Below are positions 39,527-52,308 of a DNA stretch of 64,000 nucleotides, one piece after another. Every line of letters starts with the position of its first letter. The stretch's first letter is position 1. The position numbers and the translations under genes were made by a program. The stretch is from assembly GCA_013399305.1 (NCBI GenBank), contig VXAI01000015.1, forward strand, positions 5,228,845 to 5,292,844, given 5' to 3'. Under the pieces are notes generated by a model. It saw only the letters and a list, made by a program, of their open reading frames with translations. It was not told the origin of the DNA and did not search any database. Origin of the DNA: Rostratula benghalensis (Eukaryota; Chordata; Aves; Charadriiformes; Rostratulidae).

Positions 39527-41645
39527 CCCAAACCAACCAACCAGCCAAACTGCCCTCACTCAGCAGTCCTGCTTTTTCTAAAACCAACAGGCAAAATGTT
39601 GCACTCAGCAATTTCCTTTCAGCCTGAGTTATAGAAATGGGCATCTTTAAGGACCATTTTTCTGGGTGTTCTTGTCAGTACATTTGCTAGCAGCAACTGG
39701 AGATGCTATTATTCAGCCTCCCATTTAAAAGAAACCTCACTGGAGTATATACAGCCATCTGTGGTTCTACGTGATTCACAACATTAGTAAACCATTAGTC
39801 AACCAACAGCTTACATTTTTGGGGAGGAAACAAGATCTCTGAAGACATAGATTAAATACTTCTAGGATATACAGAAATGTTTCAGGCTGAAGGGCTCAGT
39901 GCACTGGCGAAATATTGATTGTTGCATTTAGAAAACACTTTAAAATAATGACAGTCCGGGAATTACAATTCTATTACTATACAAGAAAGGATCTGTAGCA
40001 CGTATATCTAAAACACCACTGCTGCCAGTCACAGGCCAAGCCATCATTTTCCTCAATAAAAAGAGAATGCTAGATATTTGTCTATTATTAAATCTATTGT
40101 TCCTCAAGCCTTCAGCCTCAGCTGGAGCCTTCTTACAAAAACCAAAGTTAAACTACATCTCTTCAATGTCTTGTTCTTTACTCTGACTAAGTCCCTGGTT
40201 GCCTAGAAACTCTTTAAAAGACCTGGATGTTTCTTTTTTTATTATTTTCCCCCAGCTGTTAGTTAGGCAACAGATTAATCCAATCACATTTATTTGTGAC
40301 AGAAACCTGGATGACAAGCTCAAAGCTGGTGAAGTGTTTGTTTCTTGTACCCCAGGAGTCAGATTCTATGGACTACCTTGCTACAAGCAACTTTCTGTAA
40401 CTAAGGAAATTGCAGGTTATGTCTATTCAGATCAAGAGAGGTAACGGTGAGAATTGTTCACCACTAGATAGTATAGATTTATCTTTGCTATCAATTTCTA
40501 TAAATAGCAGGACATACACTTCCACTTTGCAGATTATTATATCACATAATTATTATGTTAAGACAAATCAAGGCATGTAGTTTAGATCCAACTTTACAAT
40601 GTTCTGACAGATCTGCTCAAACACACCTTCTGAAGCATTAGACATCAACCAGATTCACAACTCACTTCCTACTTCATTGCCATAAAACTTATTTTAAAAT
40701 AATCACCTATAGCATTTCCAGTTAGTAATATTACAAGGCAGCTTCTTTTCCTGATATTCAGTAACATCATAAAACAGTGGAACCAAAAAGAGCCTCAAAT
40801 GGGGTTGTGTTCCACTTCCTCACCTCGATCTATTATTCTGCTCAACATGATGAAAATGGATCACCTTTCTACTTTTTGGGACATTAGTTCCACATGTTAA
40901 TCTGCACACCAGATGCTGGAAGAATCAATTATCAGAGACGTTTATTGTCAAAAAGAAAACAAGATGAGCCTCACAGAAGCAAAGCAGCTGACATTTTCAT
41001 CTGACACTTGGTGCGTCGTGGAACATTAAACTGAGAAGCCGGGTCCAGATCCTCAGAAGTATTTTAGGTATTTGCATCTTGGAAGAGAACGGTGCCATAA
41101 TGCTCCAGCTAGAAGCTTGCACACTGTCCCCAAATAGTGACCTCTGTACAGTGTTCAACTTCTATAGGTAAAATTTCTCAACATTTTTTTTATCTTACAA
41201 GCTTATGGTAAAAACTTAGACAAAACTAAGTATTCTTTCTGCTCTCCTCCCAAGAAACCTCCAGTATTCCAGCTTTGAAATAGGCTTCAAATTAAGGGAG
41301 TAATCCTCCCATCCATGCATTTTCACCTGAATTAAATCGGCTTACATAGTTATGCACAGCTTTAGATGATAAAACAGCATTTCCCTTCTTCAAAGCCACT
41401 CATCTGTGCTGTCATTAGTTCTTGACAGTATAAATCCTACCTCTTTTCTCAGCAAAACAGTTTTTAGTGATAATAAGCAATAGTGCTGTAAGAGTTTTTT
41501 AAAGTGTTTTAAAAAGTACCTTTAGGTGTATGGTAAGTGACTTAGAAATCATTCAGAAACAGGTAAAACTGAGTAAGAGTGACTTAATTTCCATTTAATT
41601 TTCCATTCTCATCAAGCTTGGTTTATTCAGGTCTGATTAATTAAT

Positions 41646-41691
41646 GTCTGTAAAGTGTTCTGAAGATATAAAACACTACATAAATACTAAA
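41646..41691 (+). repeat. Possible old LINE/SINE 3' end (L3/MIR3-like)
   Basis: GTCTGTAAAGTGTTCTGAAG, then TATAAAACACTACATAAATAC, follows the shape of the conserved 3' end of L3/CORE-type elements (GTAAAGCGCTTTGAG, then GCGCTATATAAATGC). Only about 45 bases match. Confidence 0.35.
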
Positions 41692-44600
41692 TAGCAGAGT
41701 ACTTACAGAAAAAGTTATTTGTTAATTTGCATGGAGTTTTAAGAATTAGCATCTATTAACTTTCCCTATTGTAAGCAGGTCCATCCAATCCTTTTTTTTT
41801 AGCTATCAGAAAATGCTCTAGCAGTTACAGGACAATGCATCTTCATGTGTTTTACGTGCCACAGTTCACAGAAAATAAATTTAGAATGACTTGCAAATTT
41901 GTACTTGCAGAGGAATACACACACATAGGTTTTCATTCATTTTCACATCTACTCTCCCTCCTAACAGGAACCCAGCTGCAGAGCTTCCAAAATTAAAACA
42001 GCAGCACTGGGAAAGATTTCAGAAGTTGCTATGTTTTGAGTTTTTTGTTTTCTCAGCCCATTGCCCAAAGAACTTAGAATTTCACTGACCACTCCTAAAG
42101 CAATCTGAAAAGAACTAAGAAAGAATCATATATTTCCCTACCTACTTATAGATGGGTATCTTATAACACATTGTCTCAATACATACATTTTTATAACTCT
42201 ACAGCTATACAAGAGGACAATTTTGCATATATCCAATTTTCATGCTCAGAAAGGGTACATTTCCCAATCTAGCCTCATATACACAGAAAACCCTCCAGGA
42301 ACAAACCACAGGCTATTGGTATAAGCACTTTGGGAGATCAGTTGGTTCATAAAACAAAGGCCAGGTAAGGACAGGTATGTGAGGCCCAGAATCCTGTGTG
42401 TTCATCTCAGCATAAGTCAATGAACACTGAACACAAGACAAAATAAACAGTCTGTTCTTGAATGGTGTAAAATGCACACAGCAATACCATCTGGGATCAG
42501 ATCCTAGCTAAGGCTGGAAATGGTGCCAGTGAGACAACAAGCACTTTGCACTGTGAATTGATTTTGCACTGGTGCTCTTGTCACCTGCTAAGAGATAATA
42601 AGATCACGTTTGGACAAAGCAAAAACTAGGAGCTTCATGTCCCAAAATATTCCTCAAGTAAAACCAACTGTGCTTTCCCAGTCAGCTTTGGCTGTACGCA
42701 CGCAGACTGGGTCGCTTCCCTTTCTGCACTCTTCTCAGCAGCTGGGAATGATGAAAATGAGAGTACAGTTCAACAAGAACATTCCCTGCTACGTTCCTCT
42801 GGAAGTGCTACAGGACCAAAGCCTCTCAGCAGGCATCTGATTTACAGGCAGAGCCCTAAGAACAACTCCGCAAGGGAAAGCCGACCCTTACAGCAGCAGC
42901 AGGGTTATCGGAGCTCTCATCCACATCGGCTCCCGCGAGCAGTGGAGGCTGCAACGCGTTTGTGATCGCCCATCTTGAGATATTTCTTGAGATATCCCAG
43001 CCTGGGGTAGTCTGCATTCCTATGGCATCCGCTCTGCACACTTTCCCACCGTGCACAGAATCCACATTGCTCACCCAGAGGTAGAGATACGACTTTCAGA
43101 AAGCAAATCCTAAATTACTGGACTGTGTTGTTTCCATCTGGATGTAGTTCCCTCGGAAATCCCAATTCTCTGGCCCCATGCAGTTCTTGAAACTGCATTT
43201 TTCAATTAGAAGGAGCTCAAGGATTTGGGGAGGACTGTCAGGTGATGCAGAAAGGGGCTCTCTCAATATGAAATTTTGCTTTATTTTCTCTCACTAGTGC
43301 AAATGTTTTGTTTATTTACATATTTTGAATGCACTAAATTTGGCAATAAATAACACTGAAATTTATTATGTGGAGGATCATGCAAATTAACATGGAAAGT
43401 TTGAGAGGAATTCCTAGTATTCCAAGATTATATTTTAGTCCTCCTCCAAAAATATATGCAAACCACCCCAAGAAACTCACAGTATTTTTACTGGTACCAT
43501 ACAGAAGAACAGTCTCTTGTGTTACACTAAGAATTTCTCCTACTTTTCTCACAAGTTAACAAGTTTCCAGTTACTTCCTAATGACCTTATCAAGGCTTAA
43601 AAAAATCTCTGTTCCTTTTCAGTCACAGCATGTAGACATTGCAGTTTATCATAATGTTCTTTCACCAAGTTATGTGGGATAAGCTCACCTCAGGAGCAGG
43701 TGCAGAGCTCAGCCCATGGCCAGGATTTCACCTGCAGACTCTCCCTGCCCCTGCTTCCTTCTGTGCATCTCCAACCAGTGCTTATTAATGCACGTTTGAT
43801 TTGATACTAAAGGACTAGCCAGAAATAATCTGCAATATCAATTCATTACAGAAAGATTGCCTGCTAATAAGGAGCTATTTTTTGCTACTTAATGCACAAA
43901 AAAATCAGCTGTAATTTCACTTGGGAAAACCCAAAAGCAATACAACCAAAAAAATGCCTTTCAAGCTTACTACCAAATGTAAATGCTAAGAACATGAGAT
44001 TTGATGTTAAGGGCTTCATAAACTCACTAAAGCAAGAAATCAGATCTTTTCATCAGGCCATTATTCAAATGTTACCATGCAGTCTACCATGTCTTTATCT
44101 AAGAAAAAAAAAAGTAATCTAGTAATGAGAAAAATATCCCAACCGCTATCTCCAGAGTCACCGCAATGCAATGACAGAATAAATGATCTGCAGGCTCGTG
44201 CAGTTTTCTCCTGTTTAAGAAAGTAACATGGAAAACAAAGATAAATTCACAACCAACTGCAGCAACAAAACAGCAATATCCCAAACATATGGGAAAGGAT
44301 GTTGTCATGTCAAAAGAACCAAAGTGGCCTACAGAAAGACATCCATGCATTAAAGTTCATTTTAGTTTTGCAGGATTCCACAGCTAATTTCTCCTCCAGT
44401 AAGCTCTTACTGAATCCACCTCAGTTTTCTTTATGAGAATGAGTTTACTTTTTCAAGCAAATGCTGATGTCACTGAACCACTTTGAGGTTTAGGTACTCC
44501 CATCAAAACATTCACTCTTGCAAATCAAAGATTAAATGTTTACCTCAAACCTTAAACTCTCCAAGGAACTCTGTGTTTTCATCTATAAACATTCAATATT

Positions 44601-46581
44601 TACAATGAAAACCAGGATACGCTGAAAAGGAAGGGTGAGGAATTTATGCCCAGAGCAATGGCAATGGCGCAGAAACATGGTTTTCTAGACCCTTCTCTGG
44701 TGCTCTTCTGAGGGACCAAGGTCCAACAGATGACAAAACTCTCCTTTACAGCCACCAGCTGCACTCAGAGGAGACTGCGTTACCAAGGAGCCAGGCTATT
44801 CCTAAAGAGGGAGAAACGTTAAAATGCATTTACTTCTGTCAGGAACACTGGGCCTCAGGAATGTGTTTCTCTGATCAACATGGGGTGATGCACAGAGCAG
44901 TTATTTTTTGCTCCTGAGCAGGCAATGCAGTGCCAGAACCCACACCAATTAGTGACTGTTAAACGAAGCAGCACTGCAAACTGGAAAACATAAGGGAAAG
45001 AAATGCAAATACAGGGTGTTGTTCCTGCCATTTCTGTCATCAATTCTCCTATCATCCTTGGGCCAAGCCAGTCAAGGATGCTCACACACAACAAAACCCA
45101 CGAGAACCCCATTTAAGGACTAAGGTCATAAATTCACAAAAGAAGCTTTTTGCTTTACTCCATGGTTAGTCCACAATGACAAAGCAACAGAGATTAGATT
45201 AGCTCCACTTGAAATTCAGGTTCAGCCTCAAATTTTGTCCAAGGGCATTTAGAGACAGCTGAGGTGGCCAACATCTGCCAGAACCTCAAAGAGATGAAGC
45301 AAAACTCAGGCAAAACCCTGGCAGAGCCAGCAGCAAAGCTCTGATCCAACATTCGCAATGGGCTTTCAGGTTGCATTAGCTTTTCTTTTCTATCCATGGT
45401 GCTCTGCATGGCACAAACTCCATGCTCTCCATTTGAAACTGGCAATACTATGTGCAAAACTGTTCATGAACCATTATATCTGATTCACCACATCTACATG
45501 ATAATATTCCATCCACACAATTAGAATTTTGTTTCATCTCCTATATGCTTCAAAAAAAAGCACTAGAAGAAAATTCTCTATTGACTTTTCTGAATATAAT
45601 TTCTCCTCTGTCACTGGGCTGCCAGTAGTGTATCCTTTGGCAGTAGGAACGGGAAATTAAAATAATTTAGGTTCTTGTTTACCTTTAGAAGCACCTTTCC
45701 CTGCTTCTGTCCTAGTAGGAGAAGCTAACAGTCACACAGAGGAAAATGCCAGTATTTGTTAGTTATAAGGTGTAACAGGAAGAAAACCAGCACACCCCGA
45801 CTTGGAAAGAAAAGGCAAATGTTCATGAGAAGTAACGAAAACTACCAGTGTTTCTGAGGGAACAGGTGTAACATCCAGACTCCCTGGCTGTTTCTCTAGT
45901 TTTACACCAACATATCCCTACTGAAATCATTGGTCATGTGTAGCCTTAAAGATCTAGCAATAAAAAGTCCATCAGTCCAAACATAGATGAAAGCTCCCTC
46001 CTAGAAAAGGTGCATTTGATTTTAGGAGGAGATATTTGCCTTGTTAAATGAACAATTAACTTTGAGTTTTCTGCACACATAGACCTTAAACCCTGTCTGG
46101 CAAATATGGCCAACACCTACATCTTCAGCAAGTATTTTGTCCTTCCTCTGTAACTCAAAATGGACCTTTTATTGAATTGACACTTTACAGCTCACTGGAC
46201 TGTGTGGCTCTTTGGGGAAAAGCAAAGCAGAAAATAGTCCAGTTGTTTGGTTTAGTAATGAAGTTTCCCACACAGGCATGCTAATTTATTTCATTGAAAA
46301 TGTCCCAACTAATTGCAACATTTACCCTTAGAGCACAGGCATGGCAGTCACTTTAATACACCAGAAGACAATGGCTCCAAAGGAGCTATTACCACGTACC
46401 AGGCCAATAATCCACAAACGGTAAAGGATTTTCACAAAAGATTCAAATGGTTTCCAAGGAGCCATTATGGCATATCAGGTAAATAAAATATTATTTAAAT
46501 GTATTTTTGCATTTAAATCACTTGCAGCAGGTGCATGGGAAGTAGCATGTAATAAAATGGCTAACATTCCCTTGAATACTA

Positions 46582-46854
<273 letters not shown>

Positions 46855-49800
46855 TCAATTAATAACAAAATATATTTAGATTTCTCTTTTCTATTCACCA
46901 GAAGATTAAATTCAACACACAGAATTGAAGACACCAACAGAAACCTAAACCAAACTACACGTTGGGAAACAGCTATACTTCATAGATAAGGTTACACTAT
47001 TCCTTTTAGTTACCTGAAATGGAAGCCCTTTTCCCATTAAACTCAGGCATTCATTCTCCATAACCACAATGAACTCACAGAATAGGCCCTAAACCCTGGG
47101 AACTGCATTGCACAGATGTTGCTAAATTATTTAATATAGTAATATTATCATTTTGTTGCTGCAAATACTGATGCTCCCAAACAGCAGAACACTTGGCCAT
47201 TCCTCATGCTGTATCAGAAATGAGCTCTTGTAGAAGGGGAAGGGGGGTGAGGGAAGCCTTTCAAACCCAAGCTTGTCTTTATTACAGTGAAAAAATGGAT
47301 TTGTAGAAATTATACGCAACAAAAAATGGGAGGTAGATTATCCTTATTTTCAATTCATGAAACATTCTTCGCGTCAGCGGTGCAGACTTGTAATTGTACA
47401 GCAATCATTATATATTTCTCATCTGGAAATAAAAATTTAAAGGTAAAGAACTGTATGTAAATGCATAGCATTCAGAACTGTATATAAAAATTACTTCTGC
47501 TTCTTTTGTTAACAACATGTAGCACTCCTGTCTGGTCCAACGCTATGTAAATATTAATAATTAATCCTCAGGTTAGAAAGACAGATCTTATCTTCATGTT
47601 ACAGAGAAGAAAACAGATACCAAGATTTAACCAACAGCACGTGGCACGTTTGCAGCAGGAACCTATTTAGAAAACAGACTTTTGTTCATCCAGCATTTTT
47701 CTTCCATAAAAATTAAAGTACTTTACAAAGCAGCACACACGTTCCTGCCCCAGTTTCCCAGACAGACACCTGCAGTTTGGAGACCTGACACAGTTTACAC
47801 AGCAGGGAGGCGGGCTGGAAAGGCAGCTAACCCAACTACAGACCCCACTGCTTAACCATAGTCCATTGAAGAGACAAAGAGTGTGACCAATATTACTGAA
47901 GTTTCAGGGTACGTGCTCATAAAATAGGTTAGATCTGAATTTGCTGCACGTTGGGCCGTTCTGTAACAACTTGAATGTGCTCCTACTGGGAGTGCTCCCA
48001 GCGTAGGGATGTGCCCTGTGCACGCAGGCACCCCCTCAGGAGTCACCTGCCCTCTGTCCTGTCCCACAGTACATTATTGCTTTGCCCTTACCCTAAAAAA
48101 GAGACTCCAGGAGCTGTGTTCACATAAAGTTTTAGCCTGCTGCTACAAAGAACAGGGACTGAAAACATCCTTTTACTCTCCCCCACTGCACAGAGGCAGA
48201 ATCTGTTTTTGCCATATGTTTTTGAAGGCACACTGTAAAGGAAAAAAAATCTGAACAGGAATTATTGATTTTTGTGTTTTCTTTCTGACAACAAACACCA
48301 CAAACATATGCCTCAATGCCTGCAGGATAAATATTTTCCATGCTGACAGAAGATAATATCCACCTCCAGGCAAAACTAGATGCTATTAAAGGCATCTTTT
48401 GGGTGGGCAACCAGACAATTGGCAAAAAACTTTTTAAGACAAATATTATTACACAATACTAGGGATGTAATTAAACCGTTTCTGTTAAAACCGTAACCAC
48501 TGTGGGCACCATGATGGAGTACTCAACTTCATGATGTTCTGTGTATCACTTCTGGCAGTTTGTTTTATCTAAATTCCATAAAATTAATTTTCTCACAGCA
48601 CAGAGATAAAATTTAGAGATGAGGTTTGCACTAACTGGATCTAGATAGTGGGCCTGTCAAGGTATGCTTAGATCTGCAATTTAGGTTCAATCTGTTCAAG
48701 TCAATAGTTGCCACTCACAAAACCAGCTATGAGTGGTTTCAAATTCGCAACAAAATCAAAAGGGTTTTGCTGTAGATTCACCAGGTAAATAGCATGTCAG
48801 GTTAGTCTGCATCGATAAATCCATCCCACACATCCCACTGACAGGCACTTCTCTTAGCTCGGTCCATCTTGCCTTCAATTATTCCTTTCCTGTTTTTCTT
48901 TTCACTGTCCAAAAAGTAACCATAAGAGTAGTTTTACATTTTTAAGACAGTCTGGGACTTGGATCTCCCTAAGAGAAGTATGTGTGTGCCTTGCCTATAT
49001 AGCAAGCTGAAGTAATTACCAGGGAGTAAAATGACTCTTGTGCTTGTAAATATGCAAAGACCTTCACTGCCTCCTTAGCACGGCTGTGTAGCTATAAAAG
49101 ACATTAACTTTCACTTAAAGGCAGACATGGTTATACACTGCTGGATTAGAAATGAGTCTGCATGCATCTAGAAAAGAGCAGCAACTCACATAAACGTTCC
49201 TCAGATCTAACTAATATTAACATATGAACTAAAGCAAAGCTGACTTCTCAAGTCTCCCAGGGCCAAGGACTTCCTAGGTCCTGGTTCTGTTCCAAATAGA
49301 ATCCTTAGCATCACCTGGAAAAGCAACATGGCTTGTCAAATCTTTTCTGCTTTGCCTCAGAAGCAAGTCATGTAGCATGACATATTAGTATTGACTAAAG
49401 GAGGATCCACTTCTTTTCAATTGGACTTTTGGTGAAAGAGATGGACTTACTGTACCTAACCATCTTTCACTTACAGAGTTTCTCCACCACGTCTGTAGCT
49501 TTAGCAAACTGGAATGCAACTTTCCGGAATCCTTTATTCACCCGCAGGTTTTCAGTGTCCTTCAGAACAATCAGTCAATGAATTTTCTCTAAACTTACAG
49601 TTTCCCTTTTTCCTCTTTAGGACAAAGTGTCAGCCTTCACACAATGCCAAGTGTTACAGTATCTGGGACAGAGAGTACCCCATGAAATAATCCACTCTCT
49701 TTGTTCTAAGTCTCTTCCCAGGTTACAACTATAACAAACCTGTGATAAAACCTGAAAAGTGAATTTCTTTCTTGCCCAGACTAGTGCCTTCCTACTGGTC

Positions 49801-50986
49801 GCTATATTCTTATCTTACAGGGACTTCTTTCCTAGTGGGAAGATTGGTACTATATTCATAATTCCTGCAATTTATTTACCATCTTCTCTAATACTGTGTG
49901 GGAGACCACTGCCTTTTTCCACTGGAAGTGATGGAGGTAGCTAAAGTAAAACAAGACATGAATTAAACCATAACCAAGTCCTTAAAGGTTAGCCTTTACT
50001 TATGTCAGCTCCATTAGCTGATAAATCCACATTGCAACTATAAATTTCTCCCCTGGCTATGCAGCATTACACTATAACCCTTTCTAAAAGAAGTCCCTCT
50101 ACCCTGCCTAGGCAAATCTTCAGCTTTTAGTCTGGTTTGTAGCTGGTGGCCAGTATCTTGGTCTTTGTAGTCCCTGTCGATCTGCAACTGCCTGGTGAAG
50201 ACAAAACGTTACCAGTGGGAAAATCCACGAGCAGAGAAGACAACGACTGTAACTCATGCGGTTATCATCATTAAATCCTGCTAAACCAAACTTTATCCTA
50301 TAAAGATTGTTCAGATTCTTTTTGAGACTTACTCCATTTTTCTCTTAAATAAGTTCGTACAATTGGGAAGAGTCTGATGGAATCCAATGACTATAAATCA
50401 CTTCCCCTTTCCACATCTTTATTCTCTTTTCAGTTAAATATTTCTATTGTCCAGTGAAGTCTTTTCCTGGTTTAGAAGGATTTTGCCAAACCCTAGTTTA
50501 TATGAGCAATAAAAAATAAAAAGTCAAAATTACTTTTATAAAAAAAGATTATTTCCTGCAAGCACAAGGAAAAGACCTTATAATTTTAGGCAGCTGGCAT
50601 GCTTGCTAATAAGTCCATTTCTATGGAAATGAGTTCATAACTATTAATTTTGCCTGCTCCTGATCTATTCTTGATGAGCCTTTCAAATTTAGAAAAGCGC
50701 TTCATGATTCTCTCAATTTGGTAATTACTAACTCCCTTTGATGAATCCAGCCCAGTGTTTCAGACATGAGACATTCATTACACATTTTTCTTTCTGGTGA
50801 GAGGAGGAAAAAGAAACCACAGGCTTGGGTTTATTTCCTCTCACAAACTCCAGTAAGTAGGCCCTCTTCCTCAACTTGTAGTTTATAATCCTGTTTGTGC
50901 AATTTCACAATGCTGCCTCTGCTAGGTGCTAGAAGAGCCACCAAAACCTTGAGATTTCTGCAGAATTTCCTGTTTTCTAGCCTCAT

Positions 50987-51024
50987 ATATATATATATAT
51001 ATGTATACATATATATATATATAT
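50987..51024. repeat. Perfect 38-bp AT-rich palindrome
   Basis: (AT)n, then GTATAC at the centre, then (AT)n. The two arms are exact reverse complements for 19 bases each, with the centre between 51005 and 51006. The AT repeat itself extends 2 bases further on the left. Such sequences can extrude as cruciforms and are often unstable in assemblies. Confidence 0.93.
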
Positions 51025-52288
51025 GTATAATGTATTCAAACCAGGTCCCCAACAGCCCATCAAGCTTTGTAACATAGAGTCTTTACTGCGCACCCAGCAG
51101 TGAGCAGGCAGGGTTGTGCTCCCAGCCTGGAACAGAAGAGAACACAGAATGGTAAATCTGTGCCAAATAAAGCCAACTCTAACTCCAACCGAATCCAGAA
51201 TCAGAAGAGTTCATCAGGACAGGAAAACATTGCCAAGTCCCAGAACTGTCCTGCAAGGGACACGTCCAGGCAGGTGGCTGCAGAGCCCAGCTGCCTTACC
51301 CGACTTGCAAGCTTGCAGCTGAAGCATTTCCCCTGGATGTACATTGAACCATAAAGGAGTGAGCACTCCACCCAGAGGCACAGCCTCTCCTCACTTAAAA
51401 ACACTCTCCCAGTGGAGCAAATCACAGGCTGCACAAGCCACTAGAAAAATAAGGCCTGGGTTTCAAGTGCTCCTAAGCACCTGAGAGAACAGAACTCTTG
51501 TTGCTGCATTCAGATGCTTTGTAAAGATTCACACTGCTGCAGGAGGGCTATCCATCATATTACCTTGGTACATATATTCTGATTGATTTTCTTCCTGAAT
51601 CTGCTAGTGTATGCAAACAGCAGGAAAAATATATATATTTTAAAACTGAATAAAAAAAAATAATTCCAATATCAGATTTTTTCCTCTACATTTATTACCT
51701 TCTTAAGCATTTATATGGAACTACTACATACATAGGCTTCCCCTCTCTCCAAAATAATAGATTACTGTGAAGGTCCACCAAGTGCTAACGTTAGAGGTTT
51801 TAATATGTACTACAAAATCACCTGGCATTGAAACAATACTGAACTCAATTTATTCCTAATTTTTTGTTTAAGATAAACATGGAATTATTGAATGAGTACT
51901 GGAATGATACACAGTGATTGATGTTATAATGGCAAGCACAGCCTAAATAGTAGTTACCTTAAATAAACAAATGTCCATTATTAGCTATTAAGAAAGATTT
52001 ACGTTGCTAACCCAGCTGAAGAGCTTGCCTTATGCAGTTTTAGAGAGAATGGAATACACAGAATGGCAGAGTGGAGGATGAGAGCAAGGCACTTTTGGCC
52101 ACTGGCGCACAGAGGGCTGGCTGGCTCACGCTGCCGGTTCATCAACAATTTACTTGATAAAAGTCAGACCCTTCTATTAGTGCAGTTGGCTATTACAGGA
52201 AATCATGAGTTTCATTCATTCATAAAATAATGTTTTCAGTAAATGGCAATCTGTTTATGAGGCCCACAGCAGTGTAAACAAAATTCTT

Positions 52289-52308
52289 AAAAAAAAAAAA
52301 AAAAAAAA
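52289..52308. repeat. Poly(A) run of 20
   Basis: Twenty consecutive A. No retrotransposon body or target duplication is recognisable beside it, so it is called a simple homopolymer. Confidence 0.9.
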
